DNA of 64,000 nt. Source: JALYUA01 sp039933215. GTDB taxonomy: Bacteria; Acidobacteriota; Thermoanaerobaculia; UBA5066; Gp7-AA6. The position numbers were made by a program, and so were the translations under genes. Under the pieces are notes generated by a model. It had not been told where the DNA came from. It worked only from the letters and a program-made list of their open reading frames with translations, and made no database searches. The stretch lies in assembly GCA_039933215.1 (NCBI GenBank), contig JBDTOO010000012.1, positions 8,794 through 72,793 on the forward strand. Direction: 5' to 3'. This document shows, one piece after another, positions 6,512-15,949 of the stretch (positions within the stretch are counted from its first letter, which is position 1; every line of letters starts with the position of its first letter).

Positions 6512-8191
6512 TCAGAAGTCCGACGCGGTCAGAGGGGCGTCGGCTCTTTCCCACGCGGCGGCGAAATCTCGGCGGGCGGCGGCTTCGCCTTCGGAGACGC
6601 CCTGGGCTTTCAGCGCTTCCGCCAGGCCGATCAGGGACCAGCCGTTTTTCGGGTTTCGCTCCAGGTCTTCGCGGTAGACGCGCTCGGCGTCCTTCGCTCG
6701 GCCGTCGGCGAGCAGCACGGCTCCGAGCGTCTGGCGGACCGGGTAGTACCAGTCGGGCGGCTCGGCATAGTGGAGGCGGTCCTCGGCGGCCACGGCCTCG
6801 GCGAGGATCTTCGCGGCGCCCCCGCGGTCGCCCGCGGCGGCGGCGATGCGGCCGCCGAGGACCTTCGAGGCGATCGCCAGGAGGTCGTGCGCGGAGTTCA
6901 GGCTCTCCATCGCGTCCGCTGGGATGCCCTGCGCGATGCGGTCGAGCTCCCGCAGCTCCGAACGCGCGCCCTCGGCGTCTCCCTTCCCGGTGCGAGCGAC
7001 GCCGCGGACGTAATGCCACATGGCGGTCGCGAAGGGGAAGTCCTCCGGCGGCGCCGGCTCCCGCAGAGCCTCGTCCCAGCGGCCGAAGCGCGCGAGGGTC
7101 GAGCCCGGGTAGGTCAGGAGGATGTCGAACCCCGGCATCGCGCGGAGCATCTCGACCGGAGCCGCGGCGACGCATCCCCGCGCCGCCTCGAGCGACTCGG
7201 CGGCGCGGCCCTGGAGCATCGCGGTCGCCCAGAGGAACTGGTGGTTGTGCGCGACGTACATTCCGTAGATAGGGGACGGCCGTCCCTTAGCCGCGTAGGC
7301 CGTGTCGGCGGCGATCGCGCGGCGGTTCGCGGCCGACGCCTCCTCGTATCGGCCGGTGCGGATGTAGATGTGCGACGGCATGTGCACGACGTGCCCGGCT
7401 CCCGGCATCATCGCTTCGAGCCGCTTCGCGGATGCGGCGGCCCGCCCCGGCGTCTTCGACGCTTCGACGGCGTGGATGTAGTAATGGTTCGCTCCCGGGT
7501 GCCCGGGATCCTTCGCGAGCACGCGCTCGAGCGTGCGCACGATCTCGAGCGTCCCCGGCTGCGGCTGGCCGTCGAGCGTCCAGTGGTCCCACGGGCGCAG
7601 GTCCATGAGCGATTCCGCGAACAGGGCCTGCACGTCGAGGTCGCGCGGAAACCGACGCGCCACCCCGCGCATCGCGTCCGCGTAAGCGGTGTCGAGCCGC
7701 TTCTGCGCGCCGGCATCCGACGCCGGCGGGCTCGAATACCTCTTCCGCAGCGCCGCGATCAATGCGCGCTCAACCGGGCTCGCCTTCGGCGCCAGGGCCA
7801 CCGCGGCCCGGACCGCCTCGTCCGCCGCCGCCGCGCGCTCCGCGATCGCCGGAAGGTTGATGTTCGGCCCGAGCGTGAGCCCCACGCCCCAGAAACAGAT
7901 CGCGCACGCGGGATCGGCGCGGGCGGCTTCCTCGAAGGCGAGCTTCGCCTCGTCGTGGTTGAACGCGTAGACGAGCCGGAGTCCCTGGTCGAAGTACCGC
8001 CGCGCGCGCTCCGACTTCGACGAGATGGCGCGGTGATGCTTTCCGAGGTCGTCGAAGAGCGCCGGCGCCTTCGGGGCGGGCTCGACGCCGGCAGCGGCTC
8101 CGCCCCCCTGCGCGAACAGCGCGGCGGACGCGAAAACCGACACGAGAGGCAGAAAGAATGCGGGCCGCACCCGGGAGGGGTTTCGAGTCAT
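6512..8191 (-). CDS. Secreted tetratricopeptide-repeat protein
   Basis: A 559-residue protein with an N-terminal signal peptide (RPAFFLPLVSVFASAALFAQ). The body consists of helical TPR-like repeats spread over the whole length, with recurring A/L/G/Y spacing. Signatures of a widespread but uncharacterised family include RYFDQGLRLVYAFNHDEA, DPACAICFWGVGLTLGPN (a CxxC pair), PGANHYYIHAVEAS and GAGHVVHMPSHIYIRTGRYE. TPR proteins act as scaffolds; no catalytic motif was found. It probably acts in the periplasm. The gene ends directly at the RAYT element, and its upstream neighbour on the same strand is the ABC permease, 72 bases away. No function is assigned. Confidence 0.85.
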   Translation of the reverse strand: MTRNPSRVRPAFFLPLVSVFASAALFAQGGGAAAGVEPAPKAPALFDDLGKHHRAISSKSERARRYFDQGLRLVYAFNHDEAKLAFEEAARADPACAICFWGVGLTLGPNINLPAIAERAAAADEAVRAAVALAPKASPVERALIAALRKRYSSPPASDAGAQKRLDTAYADAMRGVARRFPRDLDVQALFAESLMDLRPWDHWTLDGQPQPGTLEIVRTLERVLAKDPGHPGANHYYIHAVEASKTPGRAAASAKRLEAMMPGAGHVVHMPSHIYIRTGRYEEASAANRRAIAADTAYAAKGRPSPIYGMYVAHNHQFLWATAMLQGRAAESLEAARGCVAAAPVEMLRAMPGFDILLTYPGSTLARFGRWDEALREPAPPEDFPFATAMWHYVRGVARTGKGDAEGARSELRELDRIAQGIPADAMESLNSAHDLLAIASKVLGGRIAAAAGDRGGAAKILAEAVAAEDRLHYAEPPDWYYPVRQTLGAVLLADGRAKDAERVYREDLERNPKNGWSLIGLAEALKAQGVSEGEAAARRDFAAAWERADAPLTASDF

Positions 8192-8263
8192 GGTTCCTCC
8201 GCGCTTTGAGGCGTCGCGCGGATTCTACGGATGCCGCGCGCGGACGTCGAGCCCGCTCTCGCC

Positions 8264-9913
8264 TCAGCCGCTGCGGGCGGCGGCGCCCGGCCCTCCCGTC
8301 CCGAAGAAGAGGAAGGACGCCGCGGAGAGGGCCGCCAGGAGCACGCCGTACGCGGCCCCGACCCCGGTCTCCTGCATGCGGAGACTCGACAGGATCTCGA
8401 TCGAGATCGGGCGTGTGTCGAAGGTGTAGAGGACGATCGACACGACGAAGTCGCCGAGAGACGTGATGAAGGCGATCGAAGCTCCGGCCGCGAGCGCGGG
8501 GCGCAGGAGCGGCAGCACGACCCGCCGGAACCGGCGGGCCCGGCCGGCGCCCAGAGACGCCGCGGCCTCTTCCAGCGCCGGATCGAGCTGACGCAGACCG
8601 GCGAACGCGGCGCGACCCGTCAGCGGCAGATTCCGGACGAGGTAGGCGAGCGGCAGGATGAGAGCGGTGCCGACGAGAATGAACCGCCCCGCCCATGGAG
8701 CGCGGACGGAGAACGTCGTCGCGAGAGCGACGGCGAAGACCGTCCCGGGAAGCGCCCAGGGGATCGCCACGAGATTCTCGAGCGCGCCGGCGAGGCGTCC
8801 CTTCCCGCGCACGGCGGTCCAGGCCGCGGCGAGGCCCAGCGCGAGCGCGGCGGCCGTGGAAGCGGTGGACATCCACAGCGAGTTGCCGATCGGGCGCAGG
8901 CGCTCCGGCTCGGAGAAAACGGACGCCCAGTTCGCGCCCGAGAGCACCGGCGGGAGAAGCTCCGTCGTCCACGAGCCCGGCGGGACGAACGAGACGAGCA
9001 GCAGCATCGCGTGGGGGAGAAGCAGGATCGCCGCGAAGAGCCACCCCCACACGGCCACGAGCCCGCCGCGGCGCAGGCGCCGGCGCGTCGGTGCTGTTCC
9101 GCGCACGGCGCCCGACACGTCCTTGCGCTTCTCGGCGCGCTGCAGGAGGACGAGTCCGCCGAGCGCGATCGCCGCGAGCGCGACGGTCTCGACCATCGCG
9201 GCTTCCACGTCGCCGTTCAACCGCGAGAAGACGATCTGCGTGGTCATGACCCGGAACGTGCCGCCGATCAGGTACGGGGCGGAGAAGGACGACAGCGACG
9301 TCATGAACGTCAGGAGCGCGGCACCGGCGAGGACGGGGCGGAGCAGCGGCAGGGTGACCCGGCGCAGGATCCGCAGGCGCCCGGCGCCGAGCGCCGAGGC
9401 GGCCTCGTAGTACGCCGCGTCGAGCCGCGCGAGGCCGGCCCGCGTGAACAGGTAGAAGTACACGAACATCGTGTACGCGTGCACCAGAAGGATCGCGGCG
9501 GGGCCCGAGAGCCGCCACGGGGGCTCGGAGGAGCGCGTCGCGAGCTGGACGGCCCGCGCCACCACCCCGCTCTCCCCGTAGAGAAAGAGGAACGCGAGGA
9601 CTCCCACGAGCGGCGGCAGCACCACGGGAAGCGCGATGAGCGTGCCGAGCACGCGACGGCCGGGGAAATCGGCCGTCTCGAAGAGGAACGCGAGCGGGAT
9701 GCCGATCGCCGCGGAGAGACCGACCGTCGCGAGCGAGATCCAGACGCTCGCCCACAGGGCACCCCATTCGTCCGTTCGCCGCGCGAAGTCGAGAACGTGG
9801 CGGAGGTTCCAGTGAGGCGCGCCGAGCGCCTCCGCGAGCGTCAGGAGGAGGGGGTAGCCGACGAGCCAGGCGAGGAGGAGGGCGAGAAGCGCCGCCTGGA
9901 TCTTCCGCGTCAC
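8264..9913 (-). CDS. ABC transporter permease, two fused domains (FbpB/ThiP type)
   Basis: A 549-residue inner-membrane protein with two binding-protein-dependent transport permease domains in one chain, about residues 45-265 and 330-545. Each has an EAA-type loop for the ATPase: EAASALGAGRLRILRRVTLP and EEAAASLGAGRARRFRRVVL. Fused permeases like this belong to ferric-iron, thiamine and 2-aminoethylphosphonate importers. I chose the GTG at 9913 because it overlaps the ATPase stop (GTGA) and follows GGAGAAAGAGAC; the longer upstream frame is only a shadow of the ATPase gene. No solute-binding protein is adjacent; the best candidate in the window is the gene at 25828-26901. Confidence 0.92.
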   Translation of the reverse strand: MTRKIQAALLALLLAWLVGYPLLLTLAEALGAPHWNLRHVLDFARRTDEWGALWASVWISLATVGLSAAIGIPLAFLFETADFPGRRVLGTLIALPVVLPPLVGVLAFLFLYGESGVVARAVQLATRSSEPPWRLSGPAAILLVHAYTMFVYFYLFTRAGLARLDAAYYEAASALGAGRLRILRRVTLPLLRPVLAGAALLTFMTSLSSFSAPYLIGGTFRVMTTQIVFSRLNGDVEAAMVETVALAAIALGGLVLLQRAEKRKDVSGAVRGTAPTRRRLRRGGLVAVWGWLFAAILLLPHAMLLLVSFVPPGSWTTELLPPVLSGANWASVFSEPERLRPIGNSLWMSTASTAAALALGLAAAWTAVRGKGRLAGALENLVAIPWALPGTVFAVALATTFSVRAPWAGRFILVGTALILPLAYLVRNLPLTGRAAFAGLRQLDPALEEAAASLGAGRARRFRRVVLPLLRPALAAGASIAFITSLGDFVVSIVLYTFDTRPISIEILSSLRMQETGVGAAYGVLLAALSAASFLFFGTGGPGAAARSG

Positions 9914-10986
9914 GTCTCTTTCTCCTTCGGGTACGCGCGCGGGGCGGGACCGTCCGGCGCGGGCGCGACGACGACGGCGTCCCCGGGCCGGGCGGCGTCG
10001 GGCCGCGCGAGGACTTCCGCCTCGGCGTCTCCCGCGAGACGCACCCCGAAGTACGCGCTGTGTCCCGCGTAGCGGCGCTCGAGGACCTCGCCCGGTATCG
10101 CGCCCGCCGTGCCGGCCGAAACGAAGCGCAGAGATTCCGGGCGGACCACGACGTCGACCGGCTCCTGCGGATGGAGCGCCGCGTCTCCGGCCACGGCGTC
10201 CCACACGGCGCCGGAAGGGAAAGTCACGGAGCCCGCCCCGCGGCCGCCGCCCCAGGCGGCCGGCAGGATGCTCGATCGCCCGATGAACGCGGCCACGAAC
10301 CGCGTCGCGGGCTCTTCGTAAAGCGTCTCCGGCGAGGCGACCTGCTCGAGGCGGCCGCGTGAGAGGACGGCGACGCGGTCGCCGAGGTCGAACGCCTCCT
10401 CCTGCTCGTGCGTGACGAAGAGCGTCGTGATGCCCACCTTGCGGATGATCCGCTTGAGCTCGCGGCGCGTGCGGTCGCGCAGCGTGGGATCGAGGTTCGA
10501 CAGCGGCTCGTCGAGAAGCAGCACGCGCGGCCGCGGCGCGAGCGCGCGCGCGAGGGCGACGCGCTGCTGCTGCCCCCCGGAGAGCGACGGCACGCGCCGC
10601 TCCTCGAACCCCGTGAGGTCGACGGCAGACAGCGCCTCCGACACGCGCTCTTTCTCGGCGGCGTCCGAGAGTCTTTCCCCCGAGAGCCCGAAGCCGACGT
10701 TCTCGCCGACCGTCATGTGCGGGAAGAGCGCGTAGTGCTGGAACACCATCCCGAACCGCCGCCGCTCGGGCGCGAGGCGGGTGACGTCCTCGCCTTCCAC
10801 GCGGATCGTCCCGGCGTCCGGCGTCTCGAAACCGGCGACGAGGCGGAGCACCGTCGTCTTGCCGCTGCCGGACGGGCCGAGGAGCGCGACGATCTCGCTC
10901 CGGTCGATCGCGAGCGAAACGTCCCGGGTCGCCTCGAAGTCCCCGAACTTCTTGCGCAGCCCGTCGAGGGTGAGGTACGCCGGCAT
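9910..10986 (-). CDS. ABC transporter ATP-binding protein (Fe/thiamine/polyamine type)
   Basis: A 358-residue ATPase. Walker A is GPSGSGKTT, the Q-loop lies in FQHYALFPHMTVGENVGF, the signature is LSGGQQQRVALARAL, Walker B is VLLLDEPLSNLD, and the switch histidine is in FVTHEQEEAFDL. Residues ~285-358 form a TOBE-like regulatory domain (VDVVVRPESLRFV). It energises the fused permease encoded immediately downstream with a four-base overlap. The start was taken at MPAYLTLDGL; an ATG further upstream would add an unrelated tail running into the divergent promoter region shared with the ArsB-like gene. Confidence 0.93.
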   Translation of the reverse strand: MPAYLTLDGLRKKFGDFEATRDVSLAIDRSEIVALLGPSGSGKTTVLRLVAGFETPDAGTIRVEGEDVTRLAPERRRFGMVFQHYALFPHMTVGENVGFGLSGERLSDAAEKERVSEALSAVDLTGFEERRVPSLSGGQQQRVALARALAPRPRVLLLDEPLSNLDPTLRDRTRRELKRIIRKVGITTLFVTHEQEEAFDLGDRVAVLSRGRLEQVASPETLYEEPATRFVAAFIGRSSILPAAWGGGRGAGSVTFPSGAVWDAVAGDAALHPQEPVDVVVRPESLRFVSAGTAGAIPGEVLERRYAGHSAYFGVRLAGDAEAEVLARPDAARPGDAVVVAPAPDGPAPRAYPKEKET

Positions 10987-11060
10987 TCGGGCGGGATTAT
11001 GGTCCGTCCGGAGAGCGGCAGTCGCCGGGGCGTCTCCGCTATGATTCGCGCGAGTTTCCC

Positions 11061-12383
11061 ATGGAGGGCACCGCCCTGGCACCGGTTTTCGCGTTCTCCG
11101 TTCTCGCCCTGACGGTCGGGCTCTCCCTGGCGCGCCCCCGGGTCGGGCGGTTCCGCATCCGCCACGCGGAGGCCGGGGCCATCGGGGCGCTGCTGACGGT
11201 GATCCTGGGAGTCGCGCCTCCCGGGATTCTCCTCGTCGCCGCGAAGCTCCTCGCGCGGCCCGTCGTCACGATCGTCAGCCTGATGATCATCACCCTGGTC
11301 GCCGACCGATCCGGCCTCTTCGCGCGCCTCGCCGTCACGCTGGCGCGCGCCGCGCGCGGAAGCGGGCGGAGGCTCTTCGCGCTGCTCTTCCTGACCGGCA
11401 CCCTCGTCGGGACGGTCTTCACGAACGACGCGGCGGTCTTGATCTTCACTCCGCTCGTCTTCCACCTGGTCGAGAGGCTGAGCGCCGGAAAATGGACGCG
11501 CGAGCAGAAGCTTCCGTTTTACTTTGCCGTCCTCTACGTCGCGAACCTGGTCGGCGCTCTCGTCATCGCGAACCCGATCAACATCGTGGTCTCGAGCCTC
11601 TTCAAGATCGGATTCGTCGAGTACGCGCGCTGGATGGCTCTTCCCGCGCTCGTCAGCGTCCTCGTCTCTTTCGCCGGCCTCTGGATCTTCTTCGGCCATG
11701 CCATCCCGAGGCGCTTCGAACAGGAGGCGGGTGCCTCACGGAAGGACCCGCAGTGGCGCTTCCAGCTCGTCTGCTCCGGGGTGCTCCTCGTGACGCTCGC
11801 CGGCCTGTTCTCGGAGGGCTGGACCGGGATCCCGACGTGGGCGATCGCCGTCGGGGGAGCCCTGCTGCTTCTCCTCGTTCAGTTCTTATTTTCCCGCCGC
11901 GGGGTGGTCCCCGTCCTCCGGGGCGTCGGCTGGGACGTCCTGATCTTTCTGACCGGGATGTTCATCGTCGGCCTCGGACTGCGCCAGGCGGGATTGACGG
12001 GGATGATCGGGGACCTCCTCCACCGGCTGTCCGGCGGCGACCTCGCGCGGATGCGGCTGTCGTCCGGCGTCGTCGCGGCGGTCTCGTCCGCGATCATCAA
12101 CAACCACCCCACGGCCGACAACATGGCGTGGGCGATCCGGGCAATCCCCGTCGGGGACTTCGACCAGAAGCTGCTCGCGTTCGCGGCCCTGGTCGGAGGG
12201 GATCTCGGCCCGAAGATGCTTCCCATCGGGTCCCTCGCCGCCATGATGTGGTTCCGCATCCTCCGGTCGGAGGGCGTCGAGATCCCCTACTCCCTCTACA
12301 TCCGGGTCGGAGTTCCCGTCACGCTCGCCGCCGTCGTGCTGTCGCTTCTGACCCTGAACCTGGAGTGCTACCTGGTCCGTTAA
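11061..12383 (+). CDS. ArsB/NhaD-superfamily anion permease
   Basis: A 440-residue protein with about eleven hydrophobic helices. Family signatures are TLVGTVFTNDAAVLIFTPLV in the first half and, in the second, NNHPTADNMAWAI and GGDLGPKMLPIGSLAAMMW, matching the pore loops of ArsB arsenite exporters and related transporters. It may export arsenite or carry another oxyanion or carboxylate; no arsR, arsA or arsC is adjacent. The gene is divergent from the ABC ATPase with 74 bases between starts. In that gap TATGAT at 11040-11045 could be a -10 element, but the -35 region is poor. No Shine-Dalgarno precedes the ATG. Confidence 0.82.
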   Translation: MEGTALAPVFAFSVLALTVGLSLARPRVGRFRIRHAEAGAIGALLTVILGVAPPGILLVAAKLLARPVVTIVSLMIITLVADRSGLFARLAVTLARAARGSGRRLFALLFLTGTLVGTVFTNDAAVLIFTPLVFHLVERLSAGKWTREQKLPFYFAVLYVANLVGALVIANPINIVVSSLFKIGFVEYARWMALPALVSVLVSFAGLWIFFGHAIPRRFEQEAGASRKDPQWRFQLVCSGVLLVTLAGLFSEGWTGIPTWAIAVGGALLLLLVQFLFSRRGVVPVLRGVGWDVLIFLTGMFIVGLGLRQAGLTGMIGDLLHRLSGGDLARMRLSSGVVAAVSSAIINNHPTADNMAWAIRAIPVGDFDQKLLAFAALVGGDLGPKMLPIGSLAAMMWFRILRSEGVEIPYSLYIRVGVPVTLAAVVLSLLTLNLECYLVR

Positions 12384-12386
12384 ACA

Positions 12387-12428
12387 GGTGACAGGTGACA
12401 GGTGACGGGTGACACGTGACGGGTGACG
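12387..12428. repeat. Six tandem heptanucleotide units (GGTGACA type)
   Basis: Units GGTGACA, GGTGACA, GGTGACG, GGTGACA, CGTGACG, GGTGACG run without a break from 12387 to 12428, starting four bases after the ArsB-like stop. They match the unit found in opposite orientation at 2226-2253. The cluster lies between convergent genes, where such short repeats tolerate expansion. Confidence 0.85.
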
Positions 12429-12459
12429 GGGAGACCTCCTCTCCCGAGCCTCCGGAGGC
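12429..12459. terminator. Two small hairpins between convergent genes
   Basis: GGGAGA-CCTCC-TCTCCC (12429-12445) and the palindrome GCCTCCGGAGGC (12448-12459) lie directly before the stop codon of the minus-strand gene at 12460. The position between two convergent stops fits a bidirectional transcription end, but neither hairpin has a T-tract. Confidence 0.4.
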
Positions 12460-12957
12460 CTACTTGCCGGCGTGCAGGTGGAATTCGAGCGAGCAGGTCG
12501 GGTCGACGCGGTACTCCTTGGCGTCGCCCGAGAGCACCGTGACCTTGTAGGTTCCGTCCTCCGGGAGATTTCCCGTGCCGAGGTCGAACTTCCAGTGGGC
12601 CTCCTGGTCGAAGACGAAGTGGTTGCCTTTGCCGTAGTCGCGAACTTCCAGGCCCCCGGACTTGTCGACCTCTTTGCCCCCCTCGGGCGCGTACACGACG
12701 TGGATCGTGGGCGCCGCCTTCACGACGCCGTCGTCGGCGAACTTCCCGTCGGCGGCGACGAGCTTGGCCCGGAGCGGCAGGACGCGCCCGCGCCCGATCT
12801 CGACCGTCGGCCGGTTCATGGGCTCGTCGAATCCCTGGCAGCGATAGGTCGGAGGGTCCGGGGGAGACGCCAGGGCGGCCCGCGCCGGGAGGCAGGCCAG
12901 AGCAGCCAGCGCGGCGGAACCGAAGGCGGCGGCGAAGCGCGAGGAAAGACGGTGCAT
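12460..12957 (-). CDS. Secreted protein with PxKF-like domain
   Basis: A 165-residue protein with a signal peptide (FAAAFGSAALAALACLPARA). After it, TYRCQGFDEPMNRP and GRGRVLPLRAKLVAADG, then WKFDLGTGNLPEDGTYKVTV and DPTCSLEFHL, follow the order of the PxKF domain: a 'vPvKF'-like strand and a W...TYxVTV strand. That small beta-sandwich occurs on secreted proteins and has no known enzyme activity. The two cysteines may form a disulphide. The start ATG has AAGGAG just upstream. TACAAT at 12989-12994 on the minus strand could be its -10 box. It is divergent from the UPF0182 gene, with 159 bases between them. The PxKF assignment is by eye and moderate. Confidence 0.65.
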   Translation of the reverse strand: MHRLSSRFAAAFGSAALAALACLPARAALASPPDPPTYRCQGFDEPMNRPTVEIGRGRVLPLRAKLVAADGKFADDGVVKAAPTIHVVYAPEGGKEVDKSGGLEVRDYGKGNHFVFDQEAHWKFDLGTGNLPEDGTYKVTVLSGDAKEYRVDPTCSLEFHLHAGK

Positions 12958-13116
12958 GAGATTCTCCTTCCAAGTACGAACGCGGGGGATTGTAAGGCGG
13001 TCCGCCCCGGGATGCGCCGGCGCTTTCGGGATGGTAGGATGCGCCGGAAAATTCCAGGATTCACGATCGCCCTCCGGCCGCGCCGGATCGGGCCGGCGAG
13101 AGCGGAGGAGGCGAGC

Positions 13117-15939
13117 ATGTCGAGTTCCGCTGGGGTTTTGCCCGGGGCCGTATCCGCCGGCGACGGAGCCGTCGAGCTCCCGGTCGTCACGCTTCCGCGC
13201 GCCCCCGCCGCGGCGCTCCTCTGGTCGAGGGCGGTCAACATCGCCACGGTCCTGGTCACGCTCTACACCCTCGACCGGCTGACGGTGCTGTTCTCGGACT
13301 TCTGGCTCCTCGAGAGCCTCGGCTTGAAGCGCGTTTTCTGGACGAACTTTACGATGGGCGCGCAGCTCTACGTGGCCGCGTTCCTCCTCTTCGCGTTCGC
13401 CATCGCGCTTCCGGCGTTCGTACACCCCGTCTCCCGGCCCGCCCGCCGTCTCGTCGTCAAGTGCGCGTTTCTGGTCGCGTCCGTGGCGGCCTACATGGCC
13501 GCGATGAACTACACGGAGTTTCTGCTCGGCGGTCGCGGATTCGATTTCGGCAAGACCGACCCGATCTTCCACCGGGACATCGGCTTCTATGCGTTCGACC
13601 TGCCGAACGTGTGGATCGCGTGGAAGTACGTCACCTGGGCGGTCGTGCTCCTTCTTTTCTTTTCGGTCGCGTGCGCCAATGCCGCGGGGGGGCGCCTGGC
13701 AGCGCTCGGCGGCGGCAACCGCCTGACCTCCCGGCTCTCTCTCTCCGCGACGCGCCTGACGCGCATCGCGGTCCTGATCCTGGGGCTCCTCGCCGCCTTC
13801 GGGATGTGGCTGACGCGGTACGGCCTTCTCTGGCGCGACAACGCCGCGTCCTCGATCAAGACCGGCGCGCAATACGTGGACGTGACGGGCCTCTTCTCGA
13901 ACCTGAACTACATCTGGGTGACGACGTTCGTCCTCGTGGGCGTCGCGGTGTCCCTGATGGCCCTGCTCCGTCTGATGCACGCGCGCCGGGCGAGCCCGGC
14001 CCCGGAGGCATGGGCCGTGCGTTTTCGCTCGGTCGGGAAGATTTTCCTCCTCCTGATCGCCCTCGATTTCGCCTTCAAGAGCGCCGTCGTCGTGCGCAAC
14101 TGGATCTTCGTCAAGCCGAACGAGCCCGTGATCCAGCTTCCGTACATCGCGCGGCACGTCGACGCCACGCGCGAGGGCTACGGGCTCGACAAGGTCAAGG
14201 AAGTGGATTTCCTGCCGAACCGGCCGGGAGACCCCGTACCCACCGCCGAGTCGCTCCTCGCGAGCCCGACGTTGAAAAACGCGCCGCTCTGGCCCGGCTT
14301 CGTGAGCTATCTCGAGCGGTGGCTCGACCGCCAGCACTCGCAGCGCATCCTGCAGACGCAGGGCAGCGCGATGGTTTACGGCCCGACGCTCGAGGTCTTC
14401 CAGCAGCAGCAGAAGCTGCGGACCTACTACAACTTCTTGAACGTCGACAACGTCCGCTACAAGATCGACGGAGAAGAGCGGATGTTCGTGTCGAGCGTGC
14501 GGGAGACACCGCTGTTCGAGCCGGTCCCGTGGCTCGCCTACTGGGGTCAGCGGTTCATGATGTTCACGCACGGGTACGGCCTCGTGATGGCGCCCGCCGG
14601 CGAGGTCGGACAGAGGGGCGACCCGGTCTACTCCGTCTACGACATCCCGCCGAAGGAGTCGCACCCCTCGCTGAAGCTCGCCGAGCCCCGCGTCTACTAC
14701 GGCGAGGGCGCCGCGACGATGGCGTTCTCCAACGTGAACCAGATGAAGGAGCTCGACTACCCGACGGACCAGGACCGCGCCCAGATCTTCCTGCCGGAGA
14801 CGGAGAAGACGGGCGTCAACATCGACTCGATCTGGAAACGGATCGTGTTCGGGTGGCGCAGCGGCAAGTTCTTCGAACTCGTGTTCTCGGACCTGATCAA
14901 GGACAACACGCGCGTTCACTATTTCCGCACGCCGATCGAACGGCTGGAGCGCATCGCGCCGTTTCTTTTCTATGACTCGAATCCCTACGCGGTGAACGTC
15001 GACGGCCGCATCGTCTGGATCGTCAACGGCATGACGACGACCGACCGCTATCCCTACAGCCTGCCGGAAGAGCTCGGAGACAAGTCGGACGAGCGATCGC
15101 CGTTTCCGAGGCCGGAGCGGAGGGTCAACTACATCGAAGACTCGGTCAAGGCGACGGTCGACGCCGCCACCGGCCAGGTGCGCTTCTACAAGATCTCGGA
15201 CGATCCCGTCGTGCGGGCATGGTCGAAGATCTATCCGGATCTCTTCACCGCCGGCACGGCGATGCCGGAGGGCGTCAAGGCGCAGATGACCTACCCGATC
15301 CAGCTGCTCCACGTGCAGTTCGACGACCTCTACATCTACTACCACATGAAAGAGCCCATGTACTTCTTCAACCAGGAAGACATGTGGGACGACGCCGACG
15401 AAGTGCTGGGACCGATCCTGGACACCGGCAAGGCCGTGACGTTTTCCATGGAGCCGTTTCAGTGCCTGCTCGAGACCGGAAACGGGGTGCTGCCCGCGGC
15501 GAACCCGCGGGTCCAGTACTCCTCCGTGATGGTCTTCACGCCGGAAAAGGCCCTGAACCTCCGCGGGATCCCGCTCGTCTACCAGGACGCGCCGGACTAC
15601 GGGAAGATCACCGTCCTCCAGATTCCCAAGGGCCAGTACGTGGTCGGGCCCGAGCAGGCCGACGCCGCGATCGACCAGGAGCCCTTCATCTCGCAGAACT
15701 TCTCGTGGTGGAACCGGCGGGGAATGGAGGTCATCCGCGGGCACACGACGCTCCTGATGATCGGCAAGGAGGTTCTCTACGTCGAGCCGATCTTCCTGCG
15801 ATCGCAGCAGAACCACCTCCCGCAGATGAAGAAGGTCATCGTGGTGATGCGCGGCAAGCCGTTCATGGCAGATTCGCTCGAGGGCGCCGTCCGGGCCGCC
15901 GTCGCGTGGCATACCCACCCGCAGAAGACGGAAAGCTGA
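13117..15939 (+). CDS. UPF0182-family large membrane protein
   Basis: A 940-residue protein. The first third holds about seven membrane helices (from ~30 to ~330), and the remainder is a large extracytoplasmic domain. UPF0182 hallmarks are visible: YTEFLLGGRGFDFGKTDPIF, TRYGLLWRD, FLFYDSNPYAVNVDGRIVWI, NYIEDSVKATVDAATGQVRF, YPIQLLHVQFDDLYIYYHM and NQEDMWDDADE. The function of the family is unknown; it is conserved in actinobacteria, cyanobacteria and acidobacteria. The start was chosen at ATG 13117 with GGAGGAG before it; a longer frame upstream lacks a signal. A UPF0104-like membrane gene follows after ten bases, so the two are probably co-transcribed. Confidence 0.9.
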   Translation: MSSSAGVLPGAVSAGDGAVELPVVTLPRAPAAALLWSRAVNIATVLVTLYTLDRLTVLFSDFWLLESLGLKRVFWTNFTMGAQLYVAAFLLFAFAIALPAFVHPVSRPARRLVVKCAFLVASVAAYMAAMNYTEFLLGGRGFDFGKTDPIFHRDIGFYAFDLPNVWIAWKYVTWAVVLLLFFSVACANAAGGRLAALGGGNRLTSRLSLSATRLTRIAVLILGLLAAFGMWLTRYGLLWRDNAASSIKTGAQYVDVTGLFSNLNYIWVTTFVLVGVAVSLMALLRLMHARRASPAPEAWAVRFRSVGKIFLLLIALDFAFKSAVVVRNWIFVKPNEPVIQLPYIARHVDATREGYGLDKVKEVDFLPNRPGDPVPTAESLLASPTLKNAPLWPGFVSYLERWLDRQHSQRILQTQGSAMVYGPTLEVFQQQQKLRTYYNFLNVDNVRYKIDGEERMFVSSVRETPLFEPVPWLAYWGQRFMMFTHGYGLVMAPAGEVGQRGDPVYSVYDIPPKESHPSLKLAEPRVYYGEGAATMAFSNVNQMKELDYPTDQDRAQIFLPETEKTGVNIDSIWKRIVFGWRSGKFFELVFSDLIKDNTRVHYFRTPIERLERIAPFLFYDSNPYAVNVDGRIVWIVNGMTTTDRYPYSLPEELGDKSDERSPFPRPERRVNYIEDSVKATVDAATGQVRFYKISDDPVVRAWSKIYPDLFTAGTAMPEGVKAQMTYPIQLLHVQFDDLYIYYHMKEPMYFFNQEDMWDDADEVLGPILDTGKAVTFSMEPFQCLLETGNGVLPAANPRVQYSSVMVFTPEKALNLRGIPLVYQDAPDYGKITVLQIPKGQYVVGPEQADAAIDQEPFISQNFSWWNRRGMEVIRGHTTLLMIGKEVLYVEPIFLRSQQNHLPQMKKVIVVMRGKPFMADSLEGAVRAAVAWHTHPQKTES

Positions 15940-15949
15940 GAGGACAAGC

